Positions 15,616-24,334 of a DNA stretch of 37,036 bases are shown here, piece after piece. The DNA comes from an uncultured Oscillospiraceae bacterium (GTDB taxonomy: Bacteria; Bacillota; Clostridia; Oscillospirales; Acutalibacteraceae). A program made the translations under genes and the position numbers. The stretch is from positions 1-37,036 of the forward strand of contig CASFCH010000019.1 of the NCBI GenBank assembly GCA_949293315.1. Reading direction: 5' to 3'. The notes beneath the pieces were generated by a model that did no database searches, had not been told where the DNA came from, and worked only from the letters and a program-made list of their open reading frames with translations. Position 1 is the stretch's first letter. Each line of letters starts with the position of its first letter.

Positions 15616-17133
15616 ATGCGGGGATTCACCTGGATCGATCTGATCATTCTGATTGTTTACCTGATTGCCGTGCTGTTTGCCGGCCTGCACTTCTCCAAGC
15701 GGGAGATGAAGGGCAAGGAGTATTTTAAGGGCGACGGGACCATCCCCTGGTGGGTGACCTCCGTCTCCATCTTTGCGACGCTGCTCAGCCCGATCTCCTT
15801 TCTCTCCCTGGCGGGGAACGCCTACGCGGGCTCCTGGCTTTTATGGTTTGCACAGCTCGGGATGCTGCTGGCCATTCCGCTGACGATCCGGTTTTTTCTG
15901 CCCATTTACAGCAGGCTGAAGATCGATACCGCCTACCACTATCTGGAACTGCGCTTTGGCAGCAAGGGGCTGCGCGTACTGGGGGCGGTGATGTTTATCG
16001 TCTACCAGATCGGGCGCATGTCGATCATCATGTACCTGCCGTGCATGGTGCTCTCAAAGCTGACGGCGATCAACGTCAATATCCTGATCGTCGTAATGGG
16101 CGTTATCGCGATCATCTATTCTTACACCGGCGGGCTCAAATCCGTGCTGTGGACGGACTTTATCCAGGGGGCCGTCCTGCTGGCCGGTGTGACCTTTGCG
16201 CTGATTTTTCTGTTTGCCAATCTGGAAGGGGGCCCTGCCGCCGTCTTCCGGGCGCTTTCCGAACAGCAGAAGTTCCTGGCCGCGGACGAGCCGCTCTTTG
16301 ACCCCAATCTCCTGCACAGCAGCGTCTTCCTGCTGATCGTGGGGGCGGGATTCAACACGATGGGCTCCTACGTTTCCAGCCAGGACATCGTTCAGCGCTT
16401 CACGACTACAACGGACACCAAAAAGCTCAATAAAATGATGCTTGCCAACGGCGCCCTCTCGATCTTTATCGCCACGGTCTTTTACCTGATCGGAACAGGG
16501 CTTTATGTATTCTATCAGGTACAGGGGCACGCGCTCCCTCCCGCGGCGCAGCAGGATCAGATCTTCGCCTCCTGGATCGCGTTTGAACTGCCGGTGGGCA
16601 TCACCGGACTGCTGCTGGCAGCCATCTATGCGGCTGCCCAGTCCACCCTCTCCACGGGTCTGAACGCCGTATCCTCCAGCTGGACGCTCGACATTCAGGC
16701 GCGCCTGTCCAAAAAGGAGCTCAGCTTTGAGTCCCAGACAAGGATCGGCCGGTGGGTATCCCTGATCGTGGGGATCTTTGCCATTGTGGTGTCCGTCATC
16801 CTCGCCAATGGGGAGATCACCTCCGCCTATGAGTGGTTCAACGGCTTCATGGGCCTGGTGCTCGGCATTTTGTTCGGCACCTTTATCCTCGGCGCGTTCA
16901 CCCGCACGGCCAACACTTTCGGCGCGGCGGCAGGATTTATCGCGGCCAGCGGCGTGATGATCTATATCAAATACTTTGTACCGGCTGCGGTGGTCTCTAT
17001 TTGGTCCTATTCGTTAATTTCCGTGGCGGTGTCCGTGGCGGTCGGCCTCCCCGCGAGCCTGCTCTGGCGCACGGGGAGGCGCCGCCGGGAGAAGCCCGCA
17101 CCTGGCACAACGATCTATCGGGAAAAGAGGTAA
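15616..17133 (+). CDS. nanT: Sodium:solute symporter, probable sialic acid transporter
   Basis: 505 residues with about 13 hydrophobic segments. It belongs to the SSS (SLC5-like) family: IDLIILIVYLIAVLFAGLHF as TM1, then KEYFKGDGTIPWWVTSVSIFATLLSPISFLS with the sodium-site segment, GGLKSVLWTDFIQG in the middle, and AAIYAAAQSTLSTGLNAVSS in TM8-TM9. Together with nanE, nanA and nanK the substrate is most likely N-acetylneuraminate taken up with sodium. The C-terminus is a basic cytoplasmic tail. Its ribosome site is in a hairpin. Confidence 0.9.
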   Translation: MRGFTWIDLIILIVYLIAVLFAGLHFSKREMKGKEYFKGDGTIPWWVTSVSIFATLLSPISFLSLAGNAYAGSWLLWFAQLGMLLAIPLTIRFFLPIYSRLKIDTAYHYLELRFGSKGLRVLGAVMFIVYQIGRMSIIMYLPCMVLSKLTAINVNILIVVMGVIAIIYSYTGGLKSVLWTDFIQGAVLLAGVTFALIFLFANLEGGPAAVFRALSEQQKFLAADEPLFDPNLLHSSVFLLIVGAGFNTMGSYVSSQDIVQRFTTTTDTKKLNKMMLANGALSIFIATVFYLIGTGLYVFYQVQGHALPPAAQQDQIFASWIAFELPVGITGLLLAAIYAAAQSTLSTGLNAVSSSWTLDIQARLSKKELSFESQTRIGRWVSLIVGIFAIVVSVILANGEITSAYEWFNGFMGLVLGILFGTFILGAFTRTANTFGAAAGFIAASGVMIYIKYFVPAAVVSIWSYSLISVAVSVAVGLPASLLWRTGRRRREKPAPGTTIYREKR

Positions 17134-17139
17134 TTTGCA

Positions 17140-17592
17140 ATGATATTCGGAAATCTTCGCAACTTAAAGGAATTCCCCTATCTGGAGCAGGATGTGCGCA
17201 CCTGCCTGGAATACGCGGCCGCACACGATCTGGCCGCCCTGGAGGACGGCCGTTACCCGATCGACGGGGATCGGATCTATGTCAATATCAGCTCCTATGA
17301 GACGACCCGGGCGGAGAACCGCGTCTGGGAAGCGCACCGCAGATATCTGGACCTGCACCTGATGCTCCGGGGGAAGGAGCAGATGGACGGCAATTTTACC
17401 GACGCCATGAAGCAGCTCGCATACGTGGAACAAAACGATTTTCTCCCGCTGGAAGGGGAGGCAAACAGCCATGTTATTCTGGCACAGGGGGACTTTCTGG
17501 TCTGTTACCCAAGCGATGCGCACCGTACCGCCATCCAGGTGGAGGGGCCGGAAAAGATTAAAAAGGCGATCTTTAAAATCAGGATTGGATAA
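17140..17592 (+). CDS. nanQ: YhcH/YjgK/YiaL family protein, probable sialic acid anomerase (NanQ)
   Basis: 150 residues, single cupin-like domain. The family marks are WEAHRRYLDLHLMLRGKEQMD (His66, Asp71, His73 as likely metal ligands) and YPSDAHRTAIQ (His128). In Enterobacteria the family member in sialic acid operons speeds conversion between alpha and beta Neu5Ac; this position between nanT and nanK suggests the same role. GAGGT lies ahead of the ATG, six bases after the nanT stop. Confidence 0.88.
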   Translation: MIFGNLRNLKEFPYLEQDVRTCLEYAAAHDLAALEDGRYPIDGDRIYVNISSYETTRAENRVWEAHRRYLDLHLMLRGKEQMDGNFTDAMKQLAYVEQNDFLPLEGEANSHVILAQGDFLVCYPSDAHRTAIQVEGPEKIKKAIFKIRIG

Positions 17593-17619
17593 GGGCAGCT
17601 GTGCGGAAGGAGTACAGGG

Positions 17620-18513
17620 ATGAAGGAATACATTTGCGTTGATATCGGCGGCACCTCCATCAAATATGGCATCATCGGCGAGAATGCCGAATTTCTGGAG
17701 ACCGCCTCCGTCCCCACACAGGCCATGGAGCACGGAGGTCCGGGGATCGTGCGGAAGGTGACACAGCTCATTGATGAAGCGCGTGTGCGCCGCACGCTCT
17801 CCGGCATCTGCATCTCCACGGCCGGAATGGTGGACTGCGACAAGGGGACGATCACCTATGCCGCCCCGCTGATCCCCGACTACACCGGCACGCAGTGGAA
17901 AAAGGCGCTGGAGGAACGCTTTCACCTCCCCTGCGAGGTGGAGAACGACGTCAACTGCGCCGGTCTGGCGGAGTACCACGCCGGCGCGGCCCGCGGGAGC
18001 AAGATCGCCGTCTGTCTGACGGTCGGCACCGGGATCGGCGGGGCAATCCTGATCGATGGAAAAATTTTCCACGGTTTTTCCGGCAGCGGGTGCGAGGTGG
18101 GATACATGCACCTGCCCGGCGGGGCGTTTCAGGATCTGGGCGCGGCGAGCGTCCTCTCCCGGAAAGTTGCGTCCTGCAAGGGCCTCACCCCGGAGGAGAC
18201 AGACGGAAAATACATATTCGATCAGGCGCGTGCGGGGGACCCGGACTGCATCCGCGCGATCGACGAGATGGTCGATGTACTGGGGATGGGTATCGCCAAC
18301 ATCTGCTATGTCCTCAACCCGGAGGTCGTCGTGCTCGGCGGCGGGATCATGGTGGAGCGGGACTACCTCGCCGACCGGCTGCGCGCCGGTCTGGACCGCT
18401 GGCTGCTCCCGTCCGTGGCGCGCCACACGCGCCTCGCCTTTGCGGAAAATCGGAATCAGGCCGGGATGCTCGGCGCGTTTTATCACTTTCAGGCACGTCA
18501 TACTTCGTCATAA
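17620..18513 (+). CDS. nanK: ROK-family kinase, probable N-acetylmannosamine kinase
   Basis: 297 residues. The ROK fold is shown by the phosphate loop DIGGTSIKYG (8-17), the catalytic aspartate in ENDVNCAGLAE (Asp110), GTGIGGAIL (136-144) and GGGIMVERD near the C-terminus. It would phosphorylate ManNAc made by NanA. Unusually, the histidine/cysteine zinc cluster of ROK proteins (CxCGxxGCxE) is missing: after EVGYMHL comes PGGAFQDLGAASVL. Other zinc-free ROK kinases exist, so this need not mean loss of function. AAGGAG precedes the ATG. Confidence 0.88.
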   Translation: MKEYICVDIGGTSIKYGIIGENAEFLETASVPTQAMEHGGPGIVRKVTQLIDEARVRRTLSGICISTAGMVDCDKGTITYAAPLIPDYTGTQWKKALEERFHLPCEVENDVNCAGLAEYHAGAARGSKIAVCLTVGTGIGGAILIDGKIFHGFSGSGCEVGYMHLPGGAFQDLGAASVLSRKVASCKGLTPEETDGKYIFDQARAGDPDCIRAIDEMVDVLGMGIANICYVLNPEVVVLGGGIMVERDYLADRLRAGLDRWLLPSVARHTRLAFAENRNQAGMLGAFYHFQARHTSS

Positions 18514-18526
18514 CGGAGCGTTACCA

Positions 18527-19345
18527 ATGGAAGAGTACGAAAAAAACATCATCCCCCATATTGAGGCCATCTACCAGAGCTTCACCCCGCTGGAGCGGAC
18601 GATCGCCGACTTTTTCATCCACAACGAGGAACGGAAAGATCTCTCCGCCAAGAGCGTCGCACGGCGGCTGTACGTCTCCGAGGCTTCGCTCTCCCGCTTT
18701 GCACAGAAGTGCGGGTACAAGGGCTACCGCGAATTTCTCTTCTGCTATGAGCGCAGCGGCGGCCCGGCCAACCGCCCCCCCGCCAGCAACCATGCCAAGC
18801 TGGTGCTCAACGACTATCAGGAGCTGCTCAATAAGAGCTATTCCCTCCTTGATGAAGAACAGGTGGCGCGGATCGTCCGCATTCTCTCCGAAAAAAAGCG
18901 GATCTACGTCTATGGGAAGGGCAGCTCCGGCCTTGTCGGCATGGAGATGAAGCTTCGCTTTATGCGGATCGGCGTCAATATCGAGGCGATTACCGACGGC
19001 CATATCATGAAGATGAACTCCGTCCTGCTCGACGAGGACTGCGCCGTCATCGGAATCACCGTCACCGGGAAAACCGAGGAGGTCATTGAGTCTCTCCGCA
19101 CGGCCAAGCGCTGCCATGCCACAGTGATCCTGATGACTTCTCATAACGAAAAGGCTTTTCGCGACTTCTGCGATGAGGTCATGCTCTTTGCCGTAAAGGA
19201 GTATCTGGAGACCGGTAAGGCAATCTCCCCGCAGTTTCCGGTGCTCGTAATGGTGGATATCCTGTACGCACACCTGCTGCGTCTGGATGAGAGCCGCCGG
19301 GAGACCCTGCATGACCATACGCTGGAGGCGCTGGAGGAAAATTAA
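18527..19345 (+). CDS. MurR/RpiR-family transcriptional regulator, probable NanR
   Basis: 272 residues. The N-terminal helix-turn-helix (about 10-75, LSAKSVARRLYVSEASLSRFAQKCGYKGYREF) is followed by a SIS sugar-phosphate domain (about 115-255, IYVYGKGSSGLVGMEMKLRF and GITVTGKTEEVIESL). The ATG at 18527 has ACGGAG ahead and follows nanK by 13 bases; an upstream extension of this frame runs inside nanK and is rejected. By family knowledge it should bind a sugar phosphate such as ManNAc-6-P and control the TGAAAT dyad at 13825-13842. As the last gene, it would be autoregulated. Confidence 0.92.
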   Translation: MEEYEKNIIPHIEAIYQSFTPLERTIADFFIHNEERKDLSAKSVARRLYVSEASLSRFAQKCGYKGYREFLFCYERSGGPANRPPASNHAKLVLNDYQELLNKSYSLLDEEQVARIVRILSEKKRIYVYGKGSSGLVGMEMKLRFMRIGVNIEAITDGHIMKMNSVLLDEDCAVIGITVTGKTEEVIESLRTAKRCHATVILMTSHNEKAFRDFCDEVMLFAVKEYLETGKAISPQFPVLVMVDILYAHLLRLDESRRETLHDHTLEALEEN

Positions 19346-19353
19346 CGCGATAA

Positions 19354-19384
19354 CGGGTCCCGCAGGGAAAACCTGTGGGACCCG
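19354..19384. terminator. Strong hairpin between convergent nan operon and alcohol dehydrogenase gene
   Basis: CGGGTCCCGCAGG and CCTGTGGGACCCG form a 13-bp stem (one wobble) with a five-base loop. The plus strand lacks a T-tract after it; the minus strand has TTATCGCGTTAATTTT. It may still end transcripts from both sides, but as an intrinsic terminator it is imperfect. Confidence 0.55.
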
Positions 19385-19458
19385 CTGCATGGGGGCCGCT
19401 GAATTTTGGGGCGCCTCAGCGATGATTTCCCGTCACTCCCCGGCGTCCGTTTTCTCTC

Positions 19459-20514
19459 TCAGCGCTCATACGGGGTGACGACCCACTTCATACACCCGCT
19501 CGATTTGTCCGCAAATGTCCTGTATCCGGCGAGGATGTCATTGAGGGGCCCCTGGTGGGTCAAAAGGAACTGTGTGTCCAGCCGCCCGGATGCCAGATGC
19601 TCCAGCAGCTCGTCACAGTACGCAGAATCGACGCCGCCTGTCTTGAAAATCAGGTTTTTGCCATACATCCGCTCTAAGGGGAGCGATTGCGGCTTTTCGT
19701 ACATGGCGACAAGGGCAACAACGGCGTTCGGCCGCGCGATCTGCCATGCCATCTGGAACGTATTTTCCCCTCCAGCGGCCTCGATCACACCGTCCGCGCC
19801 GCGGCCCTCCGTCTCCCGCAGGACGGCTGCGGCGGCATCCTCCTGCTCCGGATCGATCCCGACATCCGCAGCCCCGTGCTCGAGCGCCATCCGGAGGCGC
19901 GCCGAATCAATGTCAAGGGCAATCACTTTACCCGCTCCAAACAGGCGGGCGCACATCATGGCGCACTGCCCCACCGGCCCCGCGCCGATGACGGCGACCG
20001 TATCGCCCGGGTGGATCTCACACAGCCGGGCCCCGAAGTATCCGCTCGAGAGGATATCCCCCGTCAGCAGGGCGGCACGGTCGCTCAGAACGTCCGGGAT
20101 TTTGTTCAGGGAGGTCGCCGCATAGGGCACCCGCACATACTCCGCCTGGCAGCCGTCGATCCGGCACCCGAGCTCCCACCCGCCGTGCGCACAGTTATTG
20201 ACATAGCCGCGCCGGCAGAACCAGCATTCCCCGCAGTGGGTGACGCAGTTGGCCGCCACACGGTCCCCGGGGCGCAGATTTTGCACCGCGTCACCGACCT
20301 GCGTGACCACGCCCACAAACTCGTGCCCGAGCACGGTATCCGGCACGGCGCGCGGTACGGCGCCGTGGATGATATGCAGATCACTCGTACAGATGGTGCT
20401 CAGCGTCACCTGCACGACCGCGTCCGTCGGCGCCTGAATTTCTGGGACGGGCCGGTCCGTCAGCTCAATTTTCCCGCCTGTACGGCACACCAGCGCCTTC
20501 ATTGTCGCCTGCAT
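19459..20514 (-). CDS. Zinc-dependent alcohol dehydrogenase (MDR family)
   Basis: 351 residues from MQATMKALVC. Catalytic zinc ligands are Cys42 (CTSDLH), His64-Glu65 (GHEF) and probably Asp153 (TGDILSSGYFG). The structural zinc cysteines are in HCGECWFCRRGYVNNC (94, 97, 100, 108), and the Rossmann motif GAGPVG (177-182) is followed by DID, which suggests NAD. The start at 20514 has AAGGAAG about 10 bases ahead; a second in-frame ATG four codons later lacks a site, and the frame upstream is unlikely. The wording TGDILSSGYFGA is like secondary alcohol dehydrogenases. It could reduce an aldehyde such as lactaldehyde from fucose, but nothing in the sequence proves it. Confidence 0.85.
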   Translation of the reverse strand: MQATMKALVCRTGGKIELTDRPVPEIQAPTDAVVQVTLSTICTSDLHIIHGAVPRAVPDTVLGHEFVGVVTQVGDAVQNLRPGDRVAANCVTHCGECWFCRRGYVNNCAHGGWELGCRIDGCQAEYVRVPYAATSLNKIPDVLSDRAALLTGDILSSGYFGARLCEIHPGDTVAVIGAGPVGQCAMMCARLFGAGKVIALDIDSARLRMALEHGAADVGIDPEQEDAAAAVLRETEGRGADGVIEAAGGENTFQMAWQIARPNAVVALVAMYEKPQSLPLERMYGKNLIFKTGGVDSAYCDELLEHLASGRLDTQFLLTHQGPLNDILAGYRTFADKSSGCMKWVVTPYER

Positions 20515-20655
20515 GGAATCAGCACTTCCTTTCCCAATGCTATTGTACCACACCTCGTCCCGCAGGCGCAATAAAACGGCGGAAAAGCCCGTTTCCTTTT
20601 TGCCAAATTTGCTTTATAATAGAGTTGGACACGATATATGGATGGAGGAACAGAT
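20515..20655. promoter_or_regulatory. Divergent promoters and a central dyad
   Basis: On the minus strand TTGCGC (20566-20571) and TACAAT (20542-20547, extended by TGG) are 18 bases apart for the dehydrogenase. On the plus strand TATAAT (20615-20620) with a poor -35 (TTTCCT) serves the phosphoesterase. Between them AAACGG and CCGTTT (20574-20594) form a dyad with a nine-base centre, a possible shared operator. Confidence 0.55.
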
Positions 20656-22035
20656 ATGGAACCGTTTCGATTCACGGTCGTCGCCGACACGCACTATTTT
20701 TCCAAAACGCTCGGGACTGCGGGCAAGGCGTATGAGCTGCGCTCCGGCTCCGACCAGAAATGCCTGGCGGAGACGGCGGAGCTGATCGACGCCGCCTTTG
20801 CACAGATCGCCGCCTCGGATACGCAGGCCGTGCTGATCGCCGGAGATCTGACCAACGACGGAGAGCGCGTCTCCCACGAGGAATTCCGTGAAAAGCTCTA
20901 TGCGCTCAAACAAAAAAAGCCGGTCTACGTCATCACGGCGACGCACGACTGGTGCTGCGATGAAAATCCGCGCAGATTTTCGGGCGATCAGGTCACGCAC
21001 GACGTGCCGGTCATGGCCAGCAGTGAACTGCGCGACTTTTACCGGGACTTTGGCCCCGACGCCGCGGAGGCGGAATTCACCACCCACCTGGGCACCTCCT
21101 CCTATGTGGTGCGTCTGAACGAGCACGTCAAGCTGCTCGCCCTCAATGACGATCAGAACGGCAAGGGCCGCGCCGGGTTCAAGGAGGATCACTTCCGGTG
21201 GATCGAGGAGCAGATCCGAAAGGCCCGGGAGGAAAACTGCCTGATGATCGGCATGGAGCACCATCTGCTGATCGCGCACGTCAACCCCCTGCTCACGGGC
21301 GGCGGCACCTGCGTGGGCGACCGCGAGGAGGTCGCATCCCGTCTGGCGGACGCCGGCCTGCGGTATATGTTTGTCGGCCACAGCCACATCCAGCGCACGG
21401 ATCACTTCATCTCCCCGGCCGGGAATCGGATCACGGAGGTCAACGTCGGCTCGCTCGTCGGCTACCCTGCGCCGATCGTCAACGTTACCGTACAGCCCCA
21501 TGGAACGCTCCGCTATCAGGTGGATCACCTGCGGGAATTCACCTGGAACGGCCGGACGATCCCGGCGCTCCCCTATCTGCGGGAGCATGCGCTCGCCCTC
21601 GTTCACCGTGTTCTGGAGAGCTCGGACAAAAGGGACTTTGCGGAAAAGCTCACCGCGCTCCAGCTCAACGGGCAAAAGATCGCCCGATTTTACCCGCTCA
21701 TTAAACCGATCCTGAAGTTCCTGCGGGAAGGTACGGTCTGGAAGCTGTACAAAAAGCTGCGCCTGACCGGCAAGGCAAAGGCAATGGACCGTGAACTCAT
21801 CACGCGTCACAGGGATGAAAAGATCATCGACTATGTCGATAAAATGTTCCTCGCCTTCTTTGACGGTACCCTCACACCGCACGCCCCGGAGAGTGATTTT
21901 TATCGGTTGGTGATGTCTTTCGTGGGCGCTCTGCGCAGCGTCGCCCCGGAGAAAGATACGATCAAAAAGCTCTATGACACCTGCGAGACGCTCCTCACCG
22001 GCGGAGAATATGACAATCAGCAGGCGGTCATCTGA
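20656..22035 (+). CDS. Metallophosphoesterase (calcineurin-like)
   Basis: 459 residues. The metal-site motifs run in order: DTH (Asp11, His13), AGDLTNDG (Asp64, Asn67), TATHDW (His97, Asp98, where GNHD is usual), GMEHHLL (near 200) and VGHSHIQ (near 245). A C-terminal part of about 200 residues, helical and basic, is outside the catalytic domain. No signal peptide or membrane segment is seen, so it is cytoplasmic. The substrate is unknown; the family includes phosphodiesterases and nucleotide or protein phosphatases. The ATG at 20656 is preceded by GGAGG at seven bases and replaces an upstream start at 20638. Confidence 0.87.
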   Translation: MEPFRFTVVADTHYFSKTLGTAGKAYELRSGSDQKCLAETAELIDAAFAQIAASDTQAVLIAGDLTNDGERVSHEEFREKLYALKQKKPVYVITATHDWCCDENPRRFSGDQVTHDVPVMASSELRDFYRDFGPDAAEAEFTTHLGTSSYVVRLNEHVKLLALNDDQNGKGRAGFKEDHFRWIEEQIRKAREENCLMIGMEHHLLIAHVNPLLTGGGTCVGDREEVASRLADAGLRYMFVGHSHIQRTDHFISPAGNRITEVNVGSLVGYPAPIVNVTVQPHGTLRYQVDHLREFTWNGRTIPALPYLREHALALVHRVLESSDKRDFAEKLTALQLNGQKIARFYPLIKPILKFLREGTVWKLYKKLRLTGKAKAMDRELITRHRDEKIIDYVDKMFLAFFDGTLTPHAPESDFYRLVMSFVGALRSVAPEKDTIKKLYDTCETLLTGGEYDNQQAVI

Positions 22036-22064
22036 TGCCTGCACCAAGTAAAATATAATCCCAC

Positions 22065-22105
22065 AACTGCCCCGCTTTTTCGGTTAAAAGCGGGGCAGTT
22101 TTTTA
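22065..22105 (+). terminator. Intrinsic terminator of the metallophosphoesterase gene
   Basis: AACTGCCCCGCTTTT pairs perfectly with AAAAGCGGGGCAGTT and is followed by TTTTAT. It lies 30 bases after the stop codon. Confidence 0.92.
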
Positions 22106-22268
22106 TCTGCGGACACCGGGTGTACGTTGTCAGAGTATAGATAATCCCGCAGCGATGTGATTTAATTAAATTGTCAGATCATGTCTTTTCCGGGATCCCC
22201 GGATAAAGGGCAGCTTTCATCGTCCCGAACCGATGAAGACATGCGTGATTTTTGAAAGGAGTAATACG
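22106..22268 (+). other. Leader of the zinc-ribbon operon
   Basis: I find no convincing sigma-A promoter. Two TTGTCAGA strings (22117-22124 and 22170-22177) are direct repeats and could be regulatory. TTCATCG and CGATGAA (22216-22237) form a short stem with an eight-base loop. Confidence 0.3.
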
Positions 22269-22715
22269 ATGACCTGTAAAAACTGCGGCAATGAAATTTG
22301 GCAGGAGATGCTCTACTGTCCCTTCTGCGGCCACGAGGTGGAGGACGAGGAGGAGCAGGCGCGCGTCTGCCCCCAATGCGGACGCCCCGCTGAGGCAGAC
22401 GACGCTTTCTGCGGTGCATGCGGCGCGCGGCTGACGGAATCGGACACAGGCGCCACGAACCCCACCCTGATACAGAGTATGAAAAGCGATCTCCAACAGA
22501 GCCAGACCGTCCAAACCGCCAAAGCCCAACTGTCATCCCTGCAGCTCGTCAGCCCGCGGACGTGGCTTCTGATCGGCGCCGGCATCATCGCGCTGATTTT
22601 TGTAATCATTCTGTTTTCCAACATCCATAAATGTGACTACTGCGGGGATTTCTTCTTCGGCGAGCCGTACCACTTCTTCGGCATGGAAGTGTGTGACGAC
22701 TGCTGGAATTCTTAA
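22269..22715 (+). CDS. Membrane protein with three zinc-ribbon motifs
   Basis: 148 residues from MTCKNCGNEI (GAAAGGAG seven bases ahead; an upstream start at 22233 has no site). Two N-terminal zinc ribbons use Cys3-Cys6-Cys17-Cys20 and Cys34-Cys37-Cys48-Cys51. One transmembrane segment (about 98-118) follows, then a third cysteine pair set Cys122-Cys125 and Cys142-Cys145 (CDYCGDFFFGEPYHFFG, then CDDCW) placed on the other side. The two sides of the membrane thus both carry metal sites. The function is unknown. It heads a five-gene unit; the next gene also begins with a zinc ribbon. Confidence 0.8.
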   Translation: MTCKNCGNEIWQEMLYCPFCGHEVEDEEEQARVCPQCGRPAEADDAFCGACGARLTESDTGATNPTLIQSMKSDLQQSQTVQTAKAQLSSLQLVSPRTWLLIGAGIIALIFVIILFSNIHKCDYCGDFFFGEPYHFFGMEVCDDCWNS

Positions 22716-22742
22716 ATGCGTCAAAAGGGAGGAAAAATCATC

Positions 22743-24248
22743 ATGTATTGTCCAGCGTGCGGAACCCTGTTATCAGAAAACCAACAATTCTGTCCACGGT
22801 GCGGAGAGCGGGTCCAACCGCCGGAGCAGCCCATTCCACAGCCTGCTCCCCTGCCCGACGCCGCCCCGGTAAAACCGATCCCGGCACAGCAGTTCTCCGC
22901 CCCCTCCCCCACTCCGGGAGGTCTCTCAAAAAGAAAAATCATTGTTCTGGCGGGGATCGCTGTGGCGGTACTCGTCTTGATTGTCGCCGTTGTCATCGCG
23001 GTGAGCGCCGGCTCCGGACAGAGAAAAATGACAAAGGCGCTTGAGGACGGGGATCTGTACACGATCTCATCCGTCTATAACGAACTGATTTCCGACGGAA
23101 AATCGGACGACGCCCGCAAGGCGATGGTCGGTTTTGTACAGGACGCCGCCGACACGCTCAACAGCGACTTTTCCTATGATATTTCAAACGCATCCGGCGA
23201 ATGGGACATCGAGGACTATATGTACGAGGACTACATCCCGTCCACCTGGGGCGACATCCTGAGCGACGAGGGGCAGATCTGGATCTCCGGCATCGGCTAT
23301 CAGCCGCTGGATCAGGCGCTGGAGGACTTCTGCGATCTGGCCGACTCCAAAATCTCCTATTACATCGGCCTGTACTACCTCGATCAGGGGGATTCCGCCT
23401 CCGACTACGAGGATGCGGCGGAGGCCTTTGGATACGTGATCGCGGCGGACAAAAACTTTTCCGATGCCGAGGCCAAGATGGACGAGGCCTATGACGCCTA
23501 TCTCAGCGCCGTGATCACGCTGGCCGACGAACACATCGCCGACGGCGACTTCGCCGGCGCGCTGGAGCTGCTGGATCAGGAGCTGGACGTGGACAACGCG
23601 GAACTCTCCGAACAGATGCAGACCAAACTGAATGAAACGAGAAAGAGCTATGCCGATCAATACGCCCAAAAGGCGGCCGACGCCCTGAAAAGCGGGGATG
23701 CCGAAGGCGCTGTAGGCAATATGGAGGCCGCCGTCCAGATCTGCCCGGACGGCGGCTATCAGGCCAAGCTGGACGAGTATAAGCTGTATCTGCCCTATGC
23801 GCTGTATGATCAAAACAACATTCTGCAAAGCGACACAGGGATCGAGCTCTTTGATTCGGCAAAAGCAGTCAACCAAGAAGAGTATACGAACATCGTCGCG
23901 GTCTGCTATACAGAAAATGCAGATCCCATCCCGGTCAGCTATATGCTGAACGGAAATTATGACACCGTAACCGGTACTTTTTTCTCTCCAAAGGAAAACG
24001 CCACCTTTCATCGAACGGGTTCGGTCTACTTTGAAGCCTACGGCGACGGAAAACTATTATTCACCTCCCCGACAATCAGCGCAGAGAGTCTGCCCACGGA
24101 CATTCAATTTTCCGTTACCGGCGTGCAAAAGCTCGAAATCAGATTTATCGGTTCTGGCTCCTCTGTCCGGGGTGTTGACGCCATATGGACGGGAGATTAC
24201 GGGATGCTTTCAAACCTCATCGCCCAAAAAAATATCCCGCAGACGTAA
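22743..24248 (+). CDS. Zinc-ribbon membrane protein with helical-repeat region and C-terminal NPCBM-like domain
   Basis: 501 residues from MYCPACGTLL, with GGGAGG ten bases ahead. In order: a zinc ribbon (Cys3-Cys6, Cys17-Cys20), a proline-rich linker (28-60), a transmembrane segment (about 64-88), an outside helical region with TPR-like pairs (about 95-350, for example AVITLADEHIADGDFAGALELL), and a beta-rich C-terminus (about 360-490). In the last part, VSYMLNGNYDTVTGTF, YFEAYGDGKLLF and SVTGVQKLEIRF match the wording of NPCBM carbohydrate-binding modules. It may bind a wall or host glycan. DNA from about 23800 to the end looks AT-richer than the front. The exact function is unknown. Confidence 0.8.
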   Translation: MYCPACGTLLSENQQFCPRCGERVQPPEQPIPQPAPLPDAAPVKPIPAQQFSAPSPTPGGLSKRKIIVLAGIAVAVLVLIVAVVIAVSAGSGQRKMTKALEDGDLYTISSVYNELISDGKSDDARKAMVGFVQDAADTLNSDFSYDISNASGEWDIEDYMYEDYIPSTWGDILSDEGQIWISGIGYQPLDQALEDFCDLADSKISYYIGLYYLDQGDSASDYEDAAEAFGYVIAADKNFSDAEAKMDEAYDAYLSAVITLADEHIADGDFAGALELLDQELDVDNAELSEQMQTKLNETRKSYADQYAQKAADALKSGDAEGAVGNMEAAVQICPDGGYQAKLDEYKLYLPYALYDQNNILQSDTGIELFDSAKAVNQEEYTNIVAVCYTENADPIPVSYMLNGNYDTVTGTFFSPKENATFHRTGSVYFEAYGDGKLLFTSPTISAESLPTDIQFSVTGVQKLEIRFIGSGSSVRGVDAIWTGDYGMLSNLIAQKNIPQT

Positions 24249-24334
24249 AAGGATGAGAGCAACGCCGTCCTGCAGTTTGCCCCCATGTATGAATAAAACC
24301 GACGCCGTTTGAATGATGAAAAGGAGAATTTTCC

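Noticed and set aside
18056-18526. N-terminal extension of the RpiR regulator inside nanK
   Set aside because: The extra residues are an out-of-frame reading of nanK; the ATG at 18527 has a ribosome site and gives a standard-length protein.
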